DNA from: Myxococcota bacterium
GTDB taxonomy: Bacteria; Myxococcota; Polyangia; GCA-2747355; JAKLHH01
Assembly (NCBI GenBank): GCA_022710245.1
Contig: JAKLHH010000004.1
Location: forward strand, 1-27,328
Direction of reading: 5' to 3'
Length of the DNA: 27,328 bases
The notes under the pieces were generated by a model, which saw only the letters and a list, made by a program, of their open reading frames with translations, was not told where the DNA came from and ran no database searches. The position numbers and the translations under genes are program-made. Below, one piece after another: positions 1-8,874 of the stretch (position 1 is the stretch's first letter; each line of letters begins with the position of its first letter).

Positions 1-45
1 GATCGCTCCACCATAGCCCGGCGCCCTCGTCGCCGTCCACAGCCC

Positions 46-94
46 GCGGCGCTCGCGACGGTGGCGCGGCGCTCGCGAGGAGCGCCTCCTCGCG
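46..94 (-). terminator. Hairpin and short direct repeat downstream of the outer-membrane gene
   Basis: A 13-base direct repeat (GCGGCGCTCGCGA) occurs at 46-58 and 66-78. It runs into a perfect 9-bp stem with a 3-base loop: CGCGAGGAG at 74-82 and CTCCTCGCG at 86-94. The hairpin lies about 120 bases past the stop of the minus-strand gene ending at 216, so it could end that transcript. There is no U-tract, which is common in GC-rich genomes but leaves the terminator call weak. No gene is visible in 1-215. Confidence 0.3.
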
Positions 95-215
95 CAGAGG
101 CGACGGCGCCCCGCCGGGAAGCGGCGGAAGCGAGGCAGCGCGCCCCGGTCCCGCAGCGCATCGACGCGGCGGCCGCGCGGCCTGGGCTGCAGCCGTGCCA
201 CGCCGCGGCCTCCCG

Positions 216-1181
216 TCACCAGTAGTAGTACATGCGGAACTCGCCGAGGTACTCGCCGTCCTCCTTGCTGCCCACCTTGGTGGCCGCGCTGAGCCCGAGG
301 AGCAGGTTGGTGCGGCCGCTGTAGTAGATGCCGGACTCGGTGCGGTGCTCGAGCGCGCCCCCCTCCTCGAGGGTCTTCTGCAGCTGGTAGGCGATCGGGA
401 TCGCGATGGGCAGGAAGACGCCGCGGCCGTCGAGGGTGGCGCTGACGGCCCAGCTCAGGGTCTTGTTGTCGGAGGTGCTCTCGCCGAGGGTCATCTTGCC
501 GTACTCGAAGGTGAAGCTCGTCTGCAGGCCGAGCCAGCGGAGCGGCGCGTAGGCGGCCATCAGCGAGGGCCCGAGCTGCCAGGACTCGACGTTGCTGAGG
601 AGCTTCGAGCGCTGCAGCGCCAGGTTGCCGCTGTCGTCGGTCTGCAGCATGTTGAGCGGGTTGAGCTGCTTGCCCCGCACATAGCCGCCGCCGAGCTTCA
701 TCGCGAGCTGGAACGGGCCGCGCTTGACCAGGCGGCCGATCAGGCCGCCCTTGACCTCGCCGCTGAAGATGGCGCCGACGCTGAGCGCGCTGGTCAGGCT
801 GGCGCCCGCGTTGAGCCGCCCGCCGAGGCGGAGCTGCATGCCGATCCAGTCGGTGAAGGCGATGCCGAGGTCGAAGGTCTGGTTGAAGTCGCCGAGCGCC
901 ATCGAGCCCTGGACCGCGTCGCCGTTCTCGTCCTGGCCGACCGAGCTCATCGAGGCATAGCCGAGGCCGGTGGTGGTGCCGAAGTGGGTGGTGACGAAGG
1001 GCCAGACCACCAGCTGCGAGGGCAGGAACGCGTGGTCGCCGAGGACTCGCCGCTCGGCGTTCTGGATGCTCCTCTTGATCTGCGCCTCCTCGGCGCGGGC
1101 GGGGCTGGCGGCCAGGAGCGCGAAGAGGCCGGCCACGAACAAGCTTCTCTTGATGGTGCGGGTGCGGGTACGGGTCGACAT
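216..1181 (-). CDS. Predicted outer-membrane beta-barrel protein
   Basis: A 321-residue protein of unrecognised family. I chose the ATG at 1181 because GGAGGG sits three bases upstream and because it puts a basic start (MSTRTRTRTIKRS) directly before a hydrophobic stretch ending in SPARA, a good signal-peptidase I site with cleavage before EEAQ. The upstream in-frame extension lacks a ribosome site. The mature part alternates polar and hydrophobic residues with many Gly and aromatic residues, and ends FRMYYYW. A terminal aromatic residue is typical of outer-membrane barrels recognised by the BAM complex. The role as a barrel is inferred from this pattern; no substrate can be given. It lies downstream of the regulator and kinase on the same strand, but the palindromic element at 1326-1491 separates them, so cotranscription is uncertain. 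Confidence 0.7.
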   Translation of the reverse strand: MSTRTRTRTIKRSLFVAGLFALLAASPARAEEAQIKRSIQNAERRVLGDHAFLPSQLVVWPFVTTHFGTTTGLGYASMSSVGQDENGDAVQGSMALGDFNQTFDLGIAFTDWIGMQLRLGGRLNAGASLTSALSVGAIFSGEVKGGLIGRLVKRGPFQLAMKLGGGYVRGKQLNPLNMLQTDDSGNLALQRSKLLSNVESWQLGPSLMAAYAPLRWLGLQTSFTFEYGKMTLGESTSDNKTLSWAVSATLDGRGVFLPIAIPIAYQLQKTLEEGGALEHRTESGIYYSGRTNLLLGLSAATKVGSKEDGEYLGEFRMYYYW

Positions 1182-1283
1182 GGTCCCTCCAGTGACATCC
1201 ACTCGCCCGCCCGGTCCTCGGGCGGGGATCTTGTTTGCAGTCCTGTAGCGGAGCGCCGTCGCGGGCGATATGAACTGGTTCAC

Positions 1284-1312
1284 CCTCTCCGCGCTTCAGC
1301 GCCGGGGAGAGG
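1284..1312. terminator. Stable stem-loop between the regulator and outer-membrane genes
   Basis: CCTCTCC (1284-1290) pairs with GGAGAGG (1306-1312), and inside it GCGC (1291-1294) pairs with GCGC (1299-1302) around a TTCA loop, with a 3-base bulge at 1303-1305. It lies between the stop of the regulator (1488) and the start of the outer-membrane gene (1181), both on the minus strand. It may be a terminator or leader structure; no U-tract follows. The rest of 1182-1325 shows no open gene and no strong promoter match. Confidence 0.35.
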
Positions 1313-1325
1313 CGAGACGAGCGAG

Positions 1326-1487
1326 CTAACCCCACAGTTCGCCTCAGTAGAACACGCTGCGCGGGTCTCTTTCGCCGTGGGCTTCGTTGCGCCTCCTCGA
1401 AATACCGAGAGTATGACTTCGTCGGCGCGCCTTGCCCGCGACGAAATATCCTCCGCGGATCGTGATCCACCGAAGCGAACTGTGGGG

Positions 1488-1491
<4 letters not shown>
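1326..1491. mobile_element. MITE-like palindromic element, 166 bp, with 17-bp perfect terminal inverted repeats
   Basis: CTAACCCCACAGTTCGC at 1326-1342 is repeated exactly in inverted orientation at 1475-1491. Beyond the perfect ends the arms stay alike: 16 of the next 22 positions match, then TTTCGCCGTGGGC (1370-1382) against the inverted TTTCGTCGCGGGC (1434-1446). Most of the element can therefore fold as one long hairpin. It has no coding capacity. The ends can be read as a TA duplication flanking ACCCCACAG, as expected for a Tc1/mariner or IS630-type non-autonomous element. Its right end supplies the TAA stop of the regulator gene. The family assignment is inference; no second copy exists in this window. 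Confidence 0.6.
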
Positions 1492-2839
<1,348 letters not shown>

Positions 2840-2843
<4 letters not shown>

Positions 2844-4216
2844 CGGCTCGCTCCCTCCGGGGTCGCCGCGCGCGGCGGGGCGAGCGGCAAGCGCAGCAGC
2901 GCCCGGCAGCCACCGCCGGGCGGGGTCTCGAGGAGCAGTCGGCCGCCGTGCTGCTCGGCGATCGCGCGCGCCACCAGCAGCCCGATGCCGCTCCCGTCGG
3001 GCTTGGTGGTCACGCCGCCGCCCGCGAGGCGCGCCAGGACCTCGGGGCTGACGCCGGGGCCGCAATCCTCCACGCCGAGGAGGGCCTCGGCCCCCTCGCG
3101 CTCCGCCACCCAGCGCACGCTGCCTCCGGGCGGGGTCGCCTCGAGCGCGTTCTGCAGCAGGTTGGTGAGCGCTTGGCCGAGCTTGCGCGGGTCGGCGCGG
3201 AGCGGCTCGGGCCGCCGCTCCGGCGGCGCCACGCGCACCTGTCGCGCCTGCCCCTCGTGGAGGGCGGTCAGCTCCTCGAAGAGCTCGGCCGGGTCCACCT
3301 CGCGCAGGGTGAGCTCGCCGAGCGGCCGCGAGAAGTTGAGGAGCTCGTCGAGGGTGGTGCGCATGCGCCCGGTCTCCTGGAGCAGCACCTGCAGGCGCGC
3401 GCGCTCGCGCTCGTCGCGATCGGCGCCGCTCCGCTCGAGGAGCTGCACCAGCCCCTGGATCGAGGCGAGCGGGTTCTTCAGCTCGTGCGCGAGGGAGCTG
3501 GAGAGGTGGACGAGCTCGCGGTTGCGCTCGAGGAGGAGGTCCACCGCCTGGCGCCGCGCGCTGACCTCGCGAGCGAGCATCCGGTAGATGACCCCGTTCA
3601 CGCCGACGCCGATCTGCGAGGCGACCGTCATCACCGCCGTCATCACCCCCGCCTTGGTGAGGACGTAGACGCCGCGGTCGTGGAAGCCCGGCGTCAGGTC
3701 GAGGAAGCGGGGCAGGGTGCGGGGCACCCAGCCGAGGAGGCCGGAGACCGCCATCAGCCAGAGGAAGACGAGGCCCAGCCCGAGCACGATCAGGCGGCGA
3801 CCGCCACGCCCGAGCGCGACGCCGGAGATCATCGCCAGCGGCACGTAGATGACGAGGAGCGGGCTCTCCATGGCGCCGGTGAGGAAGATGAGCCCCGTCT
3901 GCAGCACCAGAGCGATCAGCGGATCGAAGAAGGCCGGGCTCGGCCGCTCGCGCGCGCGGCGCAGGCGGAGGAGGTCGAAGACGCCGATCGTCCCCAGCCC
4001 GGCGACCACCACCGCGAGGAGGGCGAGCTTCCAGGGCTCCCGATCGTAGAGGACGAGGAGGGTGAGAAACAGCGCGCCGATCGGCAGCAGGATGAGCCGC
4101 GCCTGGGTGATGCGCCGCGTGATCCAGGCCATCTCGCGATCGCGGATCTCCTCGGGCGTGGGCAGGGGCGCGGTCATCGTCCCGCTGTCCTGCGAGAACT
4201 GTTCCGACCTGCTCAC
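2840..4216 (-). CDS. Membrane sensor histidine kinase
   Basis: A 458-residue kinase. The GTG at 4216 is chosen for its AGGAG about six bases upstream. Residues about 38-215 hold five or six hydrophobic segments (around 41-57, 63-83, 100-113, 119-135, 142-163 and 183-210) with very short loops and no large periplasmic or PAS domain, so the signal is probably sensed in or at the membrane. Residues about 230-290 are the dimerisation domain with phospho-acceptor H244 in HELKNPL. The ATPase domain follows, with N-box NLLQNALEA, G1 motif EDCGPG and G2 motif GSGIGL. It is expected to phosphorylate D64 of the regulator, whose gene overlaps its end by four bases. The divergent layout with the export operon suggests it senses a pump substrate or membrane stress. 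The ligand is unknown. Confidence 0.93.
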
Positions 4217-4254
4217 TCGAGCTCTCCTCTATATATCGCCGGTCTCCAGACCCC

Positions 4255-4274
4255 CCTGTCGGTGCGCCGACAGG
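4255..4274. promoter_or_regulatory. Candidate enhancer dyad 1 for the sigma-54 regulator
   Basis: A perfect inverted repeat, CCTGTCGG-N4-CCGACAGG. Its centre is about 138 bases upstream of the predicted start site of the pump operon and about 50 bases from the kinase start. Distance, symmetry and the neighbouring NtrC-family gene fit an upstream activating sequence. It could also govern the kinase operon. A smaller perfect repeat, GGTCT-CC-AGACC, lies beside it at 4241-4252. Confidence 0.6.
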
Positions 4275-4286
4275 CGGCTCGCATCC

Positions 4287-4306
4287 CCTGTCGGACCCCC
4301 GTACAA
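4287..4306. promoter_or_regulatory. Candidate enhancer dyad 2 (degenerate copy)
   Basis: The left half CCTGTCGG (4287-4294) is identical to that of dyad 1. The right half is imperfect (CCGTACAA against CCGACAGG). The offset from dyad 1 is 32 bases, about three helical turns, which puts both sites on one face of the DNA as expected for cooperative binding of two activator dimers. The centre is about 106 bases upstream of the predicted start site. Confidence 0.5.
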
Positions 4307-4376
4307 TACTGCGGCCGTCCGCTCCCCGGTGAAACGCTTTCCTCGTGATCTTCGCACGCTGCCGCCGGGGCCGCGC

Positions 4377-4392
4377 TGGCATCCTCGATGCA
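4377..4392 (+). promoter_or_regulatory. Sigma-54 (-24/-12) promoter of the pump operon
   Basis: TGGCATCCTCGATGCA matches the sigma-54 consensus TGGCAC-N5-TTGCA. The invariant GG and GC are ten bases apart, and TGGCA and TGCA are intact. The predicted start site is near 4403, giving a leader of only 11-14 bases that carries GGAG (4407-4410) before the first ATG. The two dyads upstream and the divergent NtrC-family gene support it. Confidence 0.65.
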
Positions 4393-4413
4393 CCGCCCGC
4401 ACACGCGGAGACG

Positions 4414-5895
4414 ATGATGAAGAGACGCCCTGCCTGGTTCCTGCTCGTCCCCCTGCTCCTCGCCAGCGAGGTCGCCCTCGCGGCTCCCGGCCTCAGCGTC
4501 GAGCAGGCCGTCGCCCGCGCGGTGGCGCGCGCCCCGGAGCTCGCCGCGCTCCGCGAGTCGGAGGCGGCCGCGCGGGCGAAGATCGACCAGGCCCGCAGCG
4601 CCTACCTGCCGCGGGCCACGGTGGACGTCAGCTACTCGGCGCACTGGCCGAAGAACGAGCTGCCCATCAGCTTCGACGCGCTGCCCTTCAAGATCCCGGT
4701 GGGCGAGATCGACGACTATCACCGCTTCAGCGTCGGGGCCGGGGCGGCGCTGCGGGTGCTGGACTTCACGCGCGGACCGCGCGTCGACGCGGCGCGGAGC
4801 AACCTCGCCTCGGAGCAGGCTCGCGGCAAGGAGAGCGCCGCCTCGCTCGCCTTCCAGGTGCGCGCGACCTTCCTCGCCGGGCTCCTCGCGCGGGACCTCA
4901 GGCAGATCGCGAAGAGCTCGCTCGAGCTGGCGCTCGCCGAGGAGAAGCGAGCGCTGCTCCGGGTCGAGGTCGGCACCGGCTCGCAGCTCGCGCTGGCCCA
5001 GGCGCGCGTGCGCGCCGCCGGGCTGCGCGCGCAGCTCCGCCAGGCGGAGAGCGAGCTCGATCGCCAGCGCCGCCTGCTCGCCAGCCTGCTCGGGATCCGC
5101 GCCGAGCAGCTCCCCGAGCTCGAGGGCCAGCTCGACGCGCTCGCCGGCCCGGTGGCGGAGCGGCCGCTCGCCGAGACGCCGGCCCTGGAGCGGCTGCGCA
5201 GCGCCCGGGCGGCCTCCGAGGCGACCGCGCGGAGCAGCGCGCGCGGCATCATCCCGACCCTCGGGCTCTCGGCGCGCGCCGAGTACCAGTACCCCCACGC
5301 GTTGAAGGTCGAGTGGGGGCCGCTCGTCCAGGGCGGGGTCGTGCTGAGCTGGGAGCTCTACGACGGCGGGCTGCGCGGGGCGCAGGCCGCCGAGGCGCGG
5401 GCGCAGGCGCGCGCCCTCGAGCAGCAGGCCCAGGCGACCGAGCAGTCGCTGCGCCGCCGGCTGATCGACGTCGAGGCGCGCATCCGCGCGGCGCAGGCCG
5501 ACCTCACCTCGGCCCGGGAGACGCTGGAGCAGAACGAGGTCTACCTGCGGGTCGCGCGCGCGGCGGTGGCGGCGGGGACCGGCACCCAGCTCGACGTGCA
5601 CAACGCGGAGCTCGGGGTCGACCGGGCGCGCGTGGCGGTGCAGCAGGCGCTCCTCGCCAAGGCGCTCGCCCGCGCCGAGGCGCTGATGGTCCACGGCGTG
5701 GTGGAGGAGCACGGAGCGGCGCCCCGCACGCTGGGCGGTGGTGGGGAGCTGCCGCGACCAGCACCCGGAGCGGCGCCCCGCACCGCAGCGGGCGGTGGCG
5801 GGGAGCTGCCGCGACCGCGATCCGCTGGCGCCGCGCAGGCTGGGCGGTCGCGCGGACCTGCCGCGACCTTCACGACAGCAGGAGCGCAGAGATGA
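4414..5895 (+). CDS. TolC-like outer-membrane efflux protein
   Basis: About 493 residues. The start is one of two adjacent ATGs (4414 or 4417) after GGAG at 4407-4410; the second has the better spacing. An N-terminal signal peptide (MKRRPAWFLLVPLLLASEVALA) precedes two outer-membrane efflux repeats with long heptad-rich helices (about 30-230 and 235-425), including the typical EVYLRVARAAVAAGTGTQLDV segment near the end of the second. It should form the trimeric channel across the outer membrane. It heads a six-gene operon and overlaps the next start by four bases (ATGA). The last 60 or so residues are an unusual Gly/Pro/Arg-rich tail made from a tandem repeat, absent from ordinary TolC proteins. 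The family call is firm; the exported substrate is unknown. Confidence 0.9.
   Translation: MMKRRPAWFLLVPLLLASEVALAAPGLSVEQAVARAVARAPELAALRESEAAARAKIDQARSAYLPRATVDVSYSAHWPKNELPISFDALPFKIPVGEIDDYHRFSVGAGAALRVLDFTRGPRVDAARSNLASEQARGKESAASLAFQVRATFLAGLLARDLRQIAKSSLELALAEEKRALLRVEVGTGSQLALAQARVRAAGLRAQLRQAESELDRQRRLLASLLGIRAEQLPELEGQLDALAGPVAERPLAETPALERLRSARAASEATARSSARGIIPTLGLSARAEYQYPHALKVEWGPLVQGGVVLSWELYDGGLRGAQAAEARAQARALEQQAQATEQSLRRRLIDVEARIRAAQADLTSARETLEQNEVYLRVARAAVAAGTGTQLDVHNAELGVDRARVAVQQALLAKALARAEALMVHGVVEEHGAAPRTLGGGGELPRPAPGAAPRTAAGGGGELPRPRSAGAAQAGRSRGPAATFTTAGAQR
5713..5868 (+). repeat. Three-copy tandem repeat of about 50 bp at the end of the TolC-like gene
   Basis: Units run at 5713-5759, 5767-5816 and 5824-5868. 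The first two are nearly identical (GGAGCGGCGCCCCGCAC ... GAGCTGCCGCGACC) and the third is diverged but ends in the same CTGCCGCGACC. The period is about 54-57 bases and the frame is kept, giving GAAPRT-GGGG-ELPRP-type units in the protein tail. Confidence 0.8.
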
Positions 5896-6944
5896 AGCGC
5901 ATCGTCGTCATCTTCGTCGTCCTCGCCGCCGGGCTCTCGGTCGGGCTCTGGCTCAAGGTGCGAGAGAACCGCGCCGCCATGCTGCGGCCCTCGGGCGGCA
6001 GCGGCGTCATCGAGGGCGTCGAGGTGGACCTCGGCGCCCGCATCGCCTCGCGGATCCTCGCGGTGAACGCCCGCGAGGGCGACGCGGTCAAGGCCGGCCA
6101 GGTGCTGGTCGAGCTCGACTGCCGCGAGAACCGCGCGCTCCTCGCGGCGGCGACGGCGCGGCTGCAGGCAGCGCAGAGCACGGCGGCAGCGGCCCGCGCC
6201 CAGGTGGACGCGGCGCTCGGCTCGGCGCGCGCCGCGGCGGCGAGCGTCTCCGCGACCGGCGCCCAGTCGCAGGCCCTCGACGAGACGCGCCAGGCGAGCG
6301 ACCGCCAGCGCAAGCGCATCGAGCGCCTGCAGGGCGAGGGCGGCGCCACCGCCTCCGACCTCGACCAGGTCGCGACCCAGGTGCGCCAGCTCGGCGAGCA
6401 GATCTCCGCGCTGCGCTCGCAGCAGCACGCCGCGCGCGGCCAGGCAGCGGCGGCCCGCGCCTCCGCCACCGCGACGAGCAAGCAGGCGGAGGCCGCGCTC
6501 GCCTCGGTGACCGCCGCGCAGGCCGACGTCGAGCGCGCGCGCACCCTCGCCGACGAGTGCCAGCTCCGCTCGCCGCTGGACGGCGTGGTGCAGACCCGCG
6601 CCCTCGAGCCAGGCGAGGCGGTGCTCCCCGGCAGCCGCGTGCTCACCGTGGTGCGCCTCGACCGCGTGAAGACGACCTTCTACCTGCCCAACCGCGAGCT
6701 CGGCGCGGCCGCCGCGGGCAAGGCGGTCACGCTCGTCGCCGACACCTACCCGGGCCAGCAGTTCCACGGGCGCATCGAGTCGGTCTCCGCGGAGGCCGAG
6801 TTCACCTCGCGTAACGTGCAGACCCGCGAGGACCGCGACCGCCTCGTCTACGCCGTGCGCGTGGAGCTGGACAACCCCGAGCGCAAGCTACGCCCGGGGA
6901 TGCCGGTCGAGGTGACCATCGACGGGACCGGAGGCGGGCGGTGA
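5892..6944 (+). CDS. HlyD-family membrane fusion (adaptor) protein, YbhG-like
   Basis: 350 residues. The ATG at 5892 overlaps the stop of the preceding gene and opens with an uncleaved membrane anchor (KRIVVIFVVLAAGLSVGLWL). Residues about 40-75 form the first half of the lipoyl-like domain (GVIEGVEVDLGARIASRI to VLVELD). Residues about 80-215 are an Ala/Gln-rich coiled-coil hairpin. The second lipoyl half follows (CQLRSPLDGVVQTRALEPGEAV), then a beta-barrel region ending in the usual LRPGMPVEVTI. It should sit in the periplasm and link the ABC transporter to the TolC-like channel. It matches E. coli YbhG in class and in position before a YbhF-type ATPase. The stop overlaps the next GTG start by four bases. 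Confidence 0.92.
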   Translation: MKRIVVIFVVLAAGLSVGLWLKVRENRAAMLRPSGGSGVIEGVEVDLGARIASRILAVNAREGDAVKAGQVLVELDCRENRALLAAATARLQAAQSTAAAARAQVDAALGSARAAAASVSATGAQSQALDETRQASDRQRKRIERLQGEGGATASDLDQVATQVRQLGEQISALRSQQHAARGQAAAARASATATSKQAEAALASVTAAQADVERARTLADECQLRSPLDGVVQTRALEPGEAVLPGSRVLTVVRLDRVKTTFYLPNRELGAAAAGKAVTLVADTYPGQQFHGRIESVSAEAEFTSRNVQTREDRDRLVYAVRVELDNPERKLRPGMPVEVTIDGTGGGR

Positions 6945-7858
6945 GCGGGGCCGAGGTGCTCCGCGCCACGGGCCTGCGGCGTCGCTTCGGCGCCACGCAG
7001 GCGCTCGACGGGCTCAGCCTGCACCTCGAGGCGGGCGAGCTCTACGGGCTGGTGGGCCCGGACGGCGCTGGCAAGACCACCGCCATCCGCATCCTCGCCG
7101 GCATCATCGGCGCGAACGAGGGCGAGGCGCGCGTGCTGGGGCTCGATCCGCTCGGCAACGCCCCCGAGCTGCGCGAGGCGCTAGGCTACATGCCGCAGCA
7201 GTACAGCCTCTACGGCGACCTCACCGTCGACGAGAACCTGACCTTCTTCTCGCACATGTTCTGCCTCTCGCGCGCGGAGCACCGCGAGCGCCGCGAGCGC
7301 CTGCTCCAGATCACCCGCCTGGCGCCGTTCACGGACCGCCGCGCCGACGCCCTCTCGGGCGGCATGTACAAGAAGCTCGCGCTCGCCTGCGTGCTCCTGC
7401 CGCGCCCGCGGGTGCTGCTGATGGACGAGCCGACCAACGGCGTCGACCCGGTGAGCCGGCGCGAGCTCTGGGCGCTCCTCTTCGAGCTCGCCGCGGAGGG
7501 GATGGCGATCCTCATCTCCACCCCGTACATGGACGAGGCCGCGCGCTGCCACCGCGTCGGGCTCATCCACCGCGGCCGGCTGGCCCTCGAGGGCGCGCCC
7601 GCCGAGCTCCTCGCCGGCTTTCGCGGCGTGGTGCTCGAGGTGCGCGCGGAGGACCGCGACACCCTCGAGCGCGCGCTGCAGGGAGAGCCGGGTCTGCTCG
7701 CCTCCTCGGCGGCGGGCGAGGCGCTGCGCCTGGTGGCGCGGCCCGGGGCCGGCGAGGCGCTCCGCGAGCGGCTGGCGGCGCAGGGCGCCAGCGTCGCCGA
7801 CGCGCTCCCGGACTTCGAGGACCTCTTCCTCTCGGTCACCGCGGAGGCCGCGGCGTGA
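6941..7858 (+). CDS. ABC transporter ATPase, equivalent to the first half of YbhF
   Basis: 305 residues. The GTG at 6941 has GGAGG upstream. Walker A is GPDGAGKTT (39-47), the Q-loop is at 86-87, the signature is the near-canonical LSGGM (138-142), and Walker B with catalytic Glu is LLMDEP (E163). The H-loop, normally STHY, reads STPY, so the switch histidine is a proline at 195; the codon is CCG. A C-terminal region of about 90 residues follows the nucleotide-binding domain, as in drug-export ATPases of the ABC-2 class. It energises the two permeases encoded downstream, very likely as a heterodimer with the next protein, since E. coli has the two halves fused as YbhF. The missing histidine suggests its own ATP site is weak. 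Confidence 0.92.
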   Translation: MSGAEVLRATGLRRRFGATQALDGLSLHLEAGELYGLVGPDGAGKTTAIRILAGIIGANEGEARVLGLDPLGNAPELREALGYMPQQYSLYGDLTVDENLTFFSHMFCLSRAEHRERRERLLQITRLAPFTDRRADALSGGMYKKLALACVLLPRPRVLLMDEPTNGVDPVSRRELWALLFELAAEGMAILISTPYMDEAARCHRVGLIHRGRLALEGAPAELLAGFRGVVLEVRAEDRDTLERALQGEPGLLASSAAGEALRLVARPGAGEALRERLAAQGASVADALPDFEDLFLSVTAEAAA

Positions 7859-8871
7859 GCGAGCCGGTCTCCAGCGGCCGCGCCGCCCCGGCGGCGAGCG
7901 GCCTCGCGGCTCTTGATCGCGGCAGCTCCGCGCGACCGCGCGGCGCGGCTCCGGAGCCGGCGATCCGCACCGAGCGCCTGACCCGCGTCTTCGGCAAGTT
8001 CGTCGCCGTCCGTGAGGTGAGCTTCGAGGTGGAGCGCGGAGAGATCTTCGGCTACCTCGGCGCCAACGGCGCGGGCAAGTCGACCACCATCCGCGTGCTC
8101 TGCGGCCTGCTGCGCCCCTCGTCGGGCGAGGCCTGGGTCGGCGGCGTGAGCGTCGCCGAGGACCCCGAGCGGGTGAAGCGCTCGCTCGGCTACATGTCCC
8201 AGAAGTTCTCTCTCTACCCGGACCTCGAGGTCTTCGAGAACCTGGAGTTCTTCGGCGGCGCCTACGGCATGAGCGGCGCTCCGCTCCGCGCGCGCATCGA
8301 CGAGGTGCTCGCGCTGGTCGGGCTCGCGGAGCAGCGCCGGGCGCGCACCGGCGAGCTGCCGGGCGGCATGCGGCAGCGGCTCGCGCTCGGCTCGGCGCTG
8401 CTCCACCGGCCGTCGATCCTCTTCCTCGACGAGCCCACCGCCGGGGTCGATCCGGCCGCGCGCCGCGCCTTCTGGCGGCTGATCCGCGAGCTCTCGGCGG
8501 CGGGCACCACCATCTTCGTCACCACCCACTACATGGACGAGGCGGAGTACTGCCATCGCATCGGCCTGATGGTCGATGGGCGGCTGGTCGCGCTCGATCG
8601 GCCGGCGGAGCTGAAGCGCACCCACGTCCCCGGGCTCCTCTTCAAGCTGCAGGGGCCCGAGGTGCAGCGCGCGCTGGCGCTGGCCCGCGGCCTCGAGGGC
8701 GTGCTGCGCGCGGAGCCGTTCGGCGCCGCCGCGCACGTGCAGCTCGACCCGGCCCGCCTGAGCGGCGACGCGCTCGGCGCGGCGCTGGCCGCCGCGGGCG
8801 TCGTCGGCGTCTCGGTGGAGCGCACCGAGCCGACCCTCGAGGACGTCTTCCTCGCCGTGGTGGAGCGCTGA
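7855..8871 (+). CDS. ABC transporter ATPase, equivalent to the second half of YbhF
   Basis: 338 residues. The GTG at 7855 overlaps the previous stop by four bases. A low-complexity N-terminal extension of about 36 residues precedes the domain; it could be a remnant of the linker in fused YbhF-type proteins. Walker A is GANGAGKST (69-77), Walker B is LFLDEP (E193) and the switch histidine is present (H225, TTHY). The signature is altered to LPGGM (168-172), proline replacing the serine of LSGG. With the first ATPase, this gives one site with all consensus parts (this protein's Walker motifs and His plus the partner's LSGGM) and one with two defects. It should act on the cytoplasmic face with the two permeases. 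Confidence 0.92.
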   Translation: MSEPVSSGRAAPAASGLAALDRGSSARPRGAAPEPAIRTERLTRVFGKFVAVREVSFEVERGEIFGYLGANGAGKSTTIRVLCGLLRPSSGEAWVGGVSVAEDPERVKRSLGYMSQKFSLYPDLEVFENLEFFGGAYGMSGAPLRARIDEVLALVGLAEQRRARTGELPGGMRQRLALGSALLHRPSILFLDEPTAGVDPAARRAFWRLIRELSAAGTTIFVTTHYMDEAEYCHRIGLMVDGRLVALDRPAELKRTHVPGLLFKLQGPEVQRALALARGLEGVLRAEPFGAAAHVQLDPARLSGDALGAALAAAGVVGVSVERTEPTLEDVFLAVVER

Positions 8872-8874
8872 CGC

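Noticed and set aside
4302..4307. TACAAT, a sigma-70 -10-like hexamer
   Set aside because: No -35 at the right distance, and it overlaps the second enhancer dyad.
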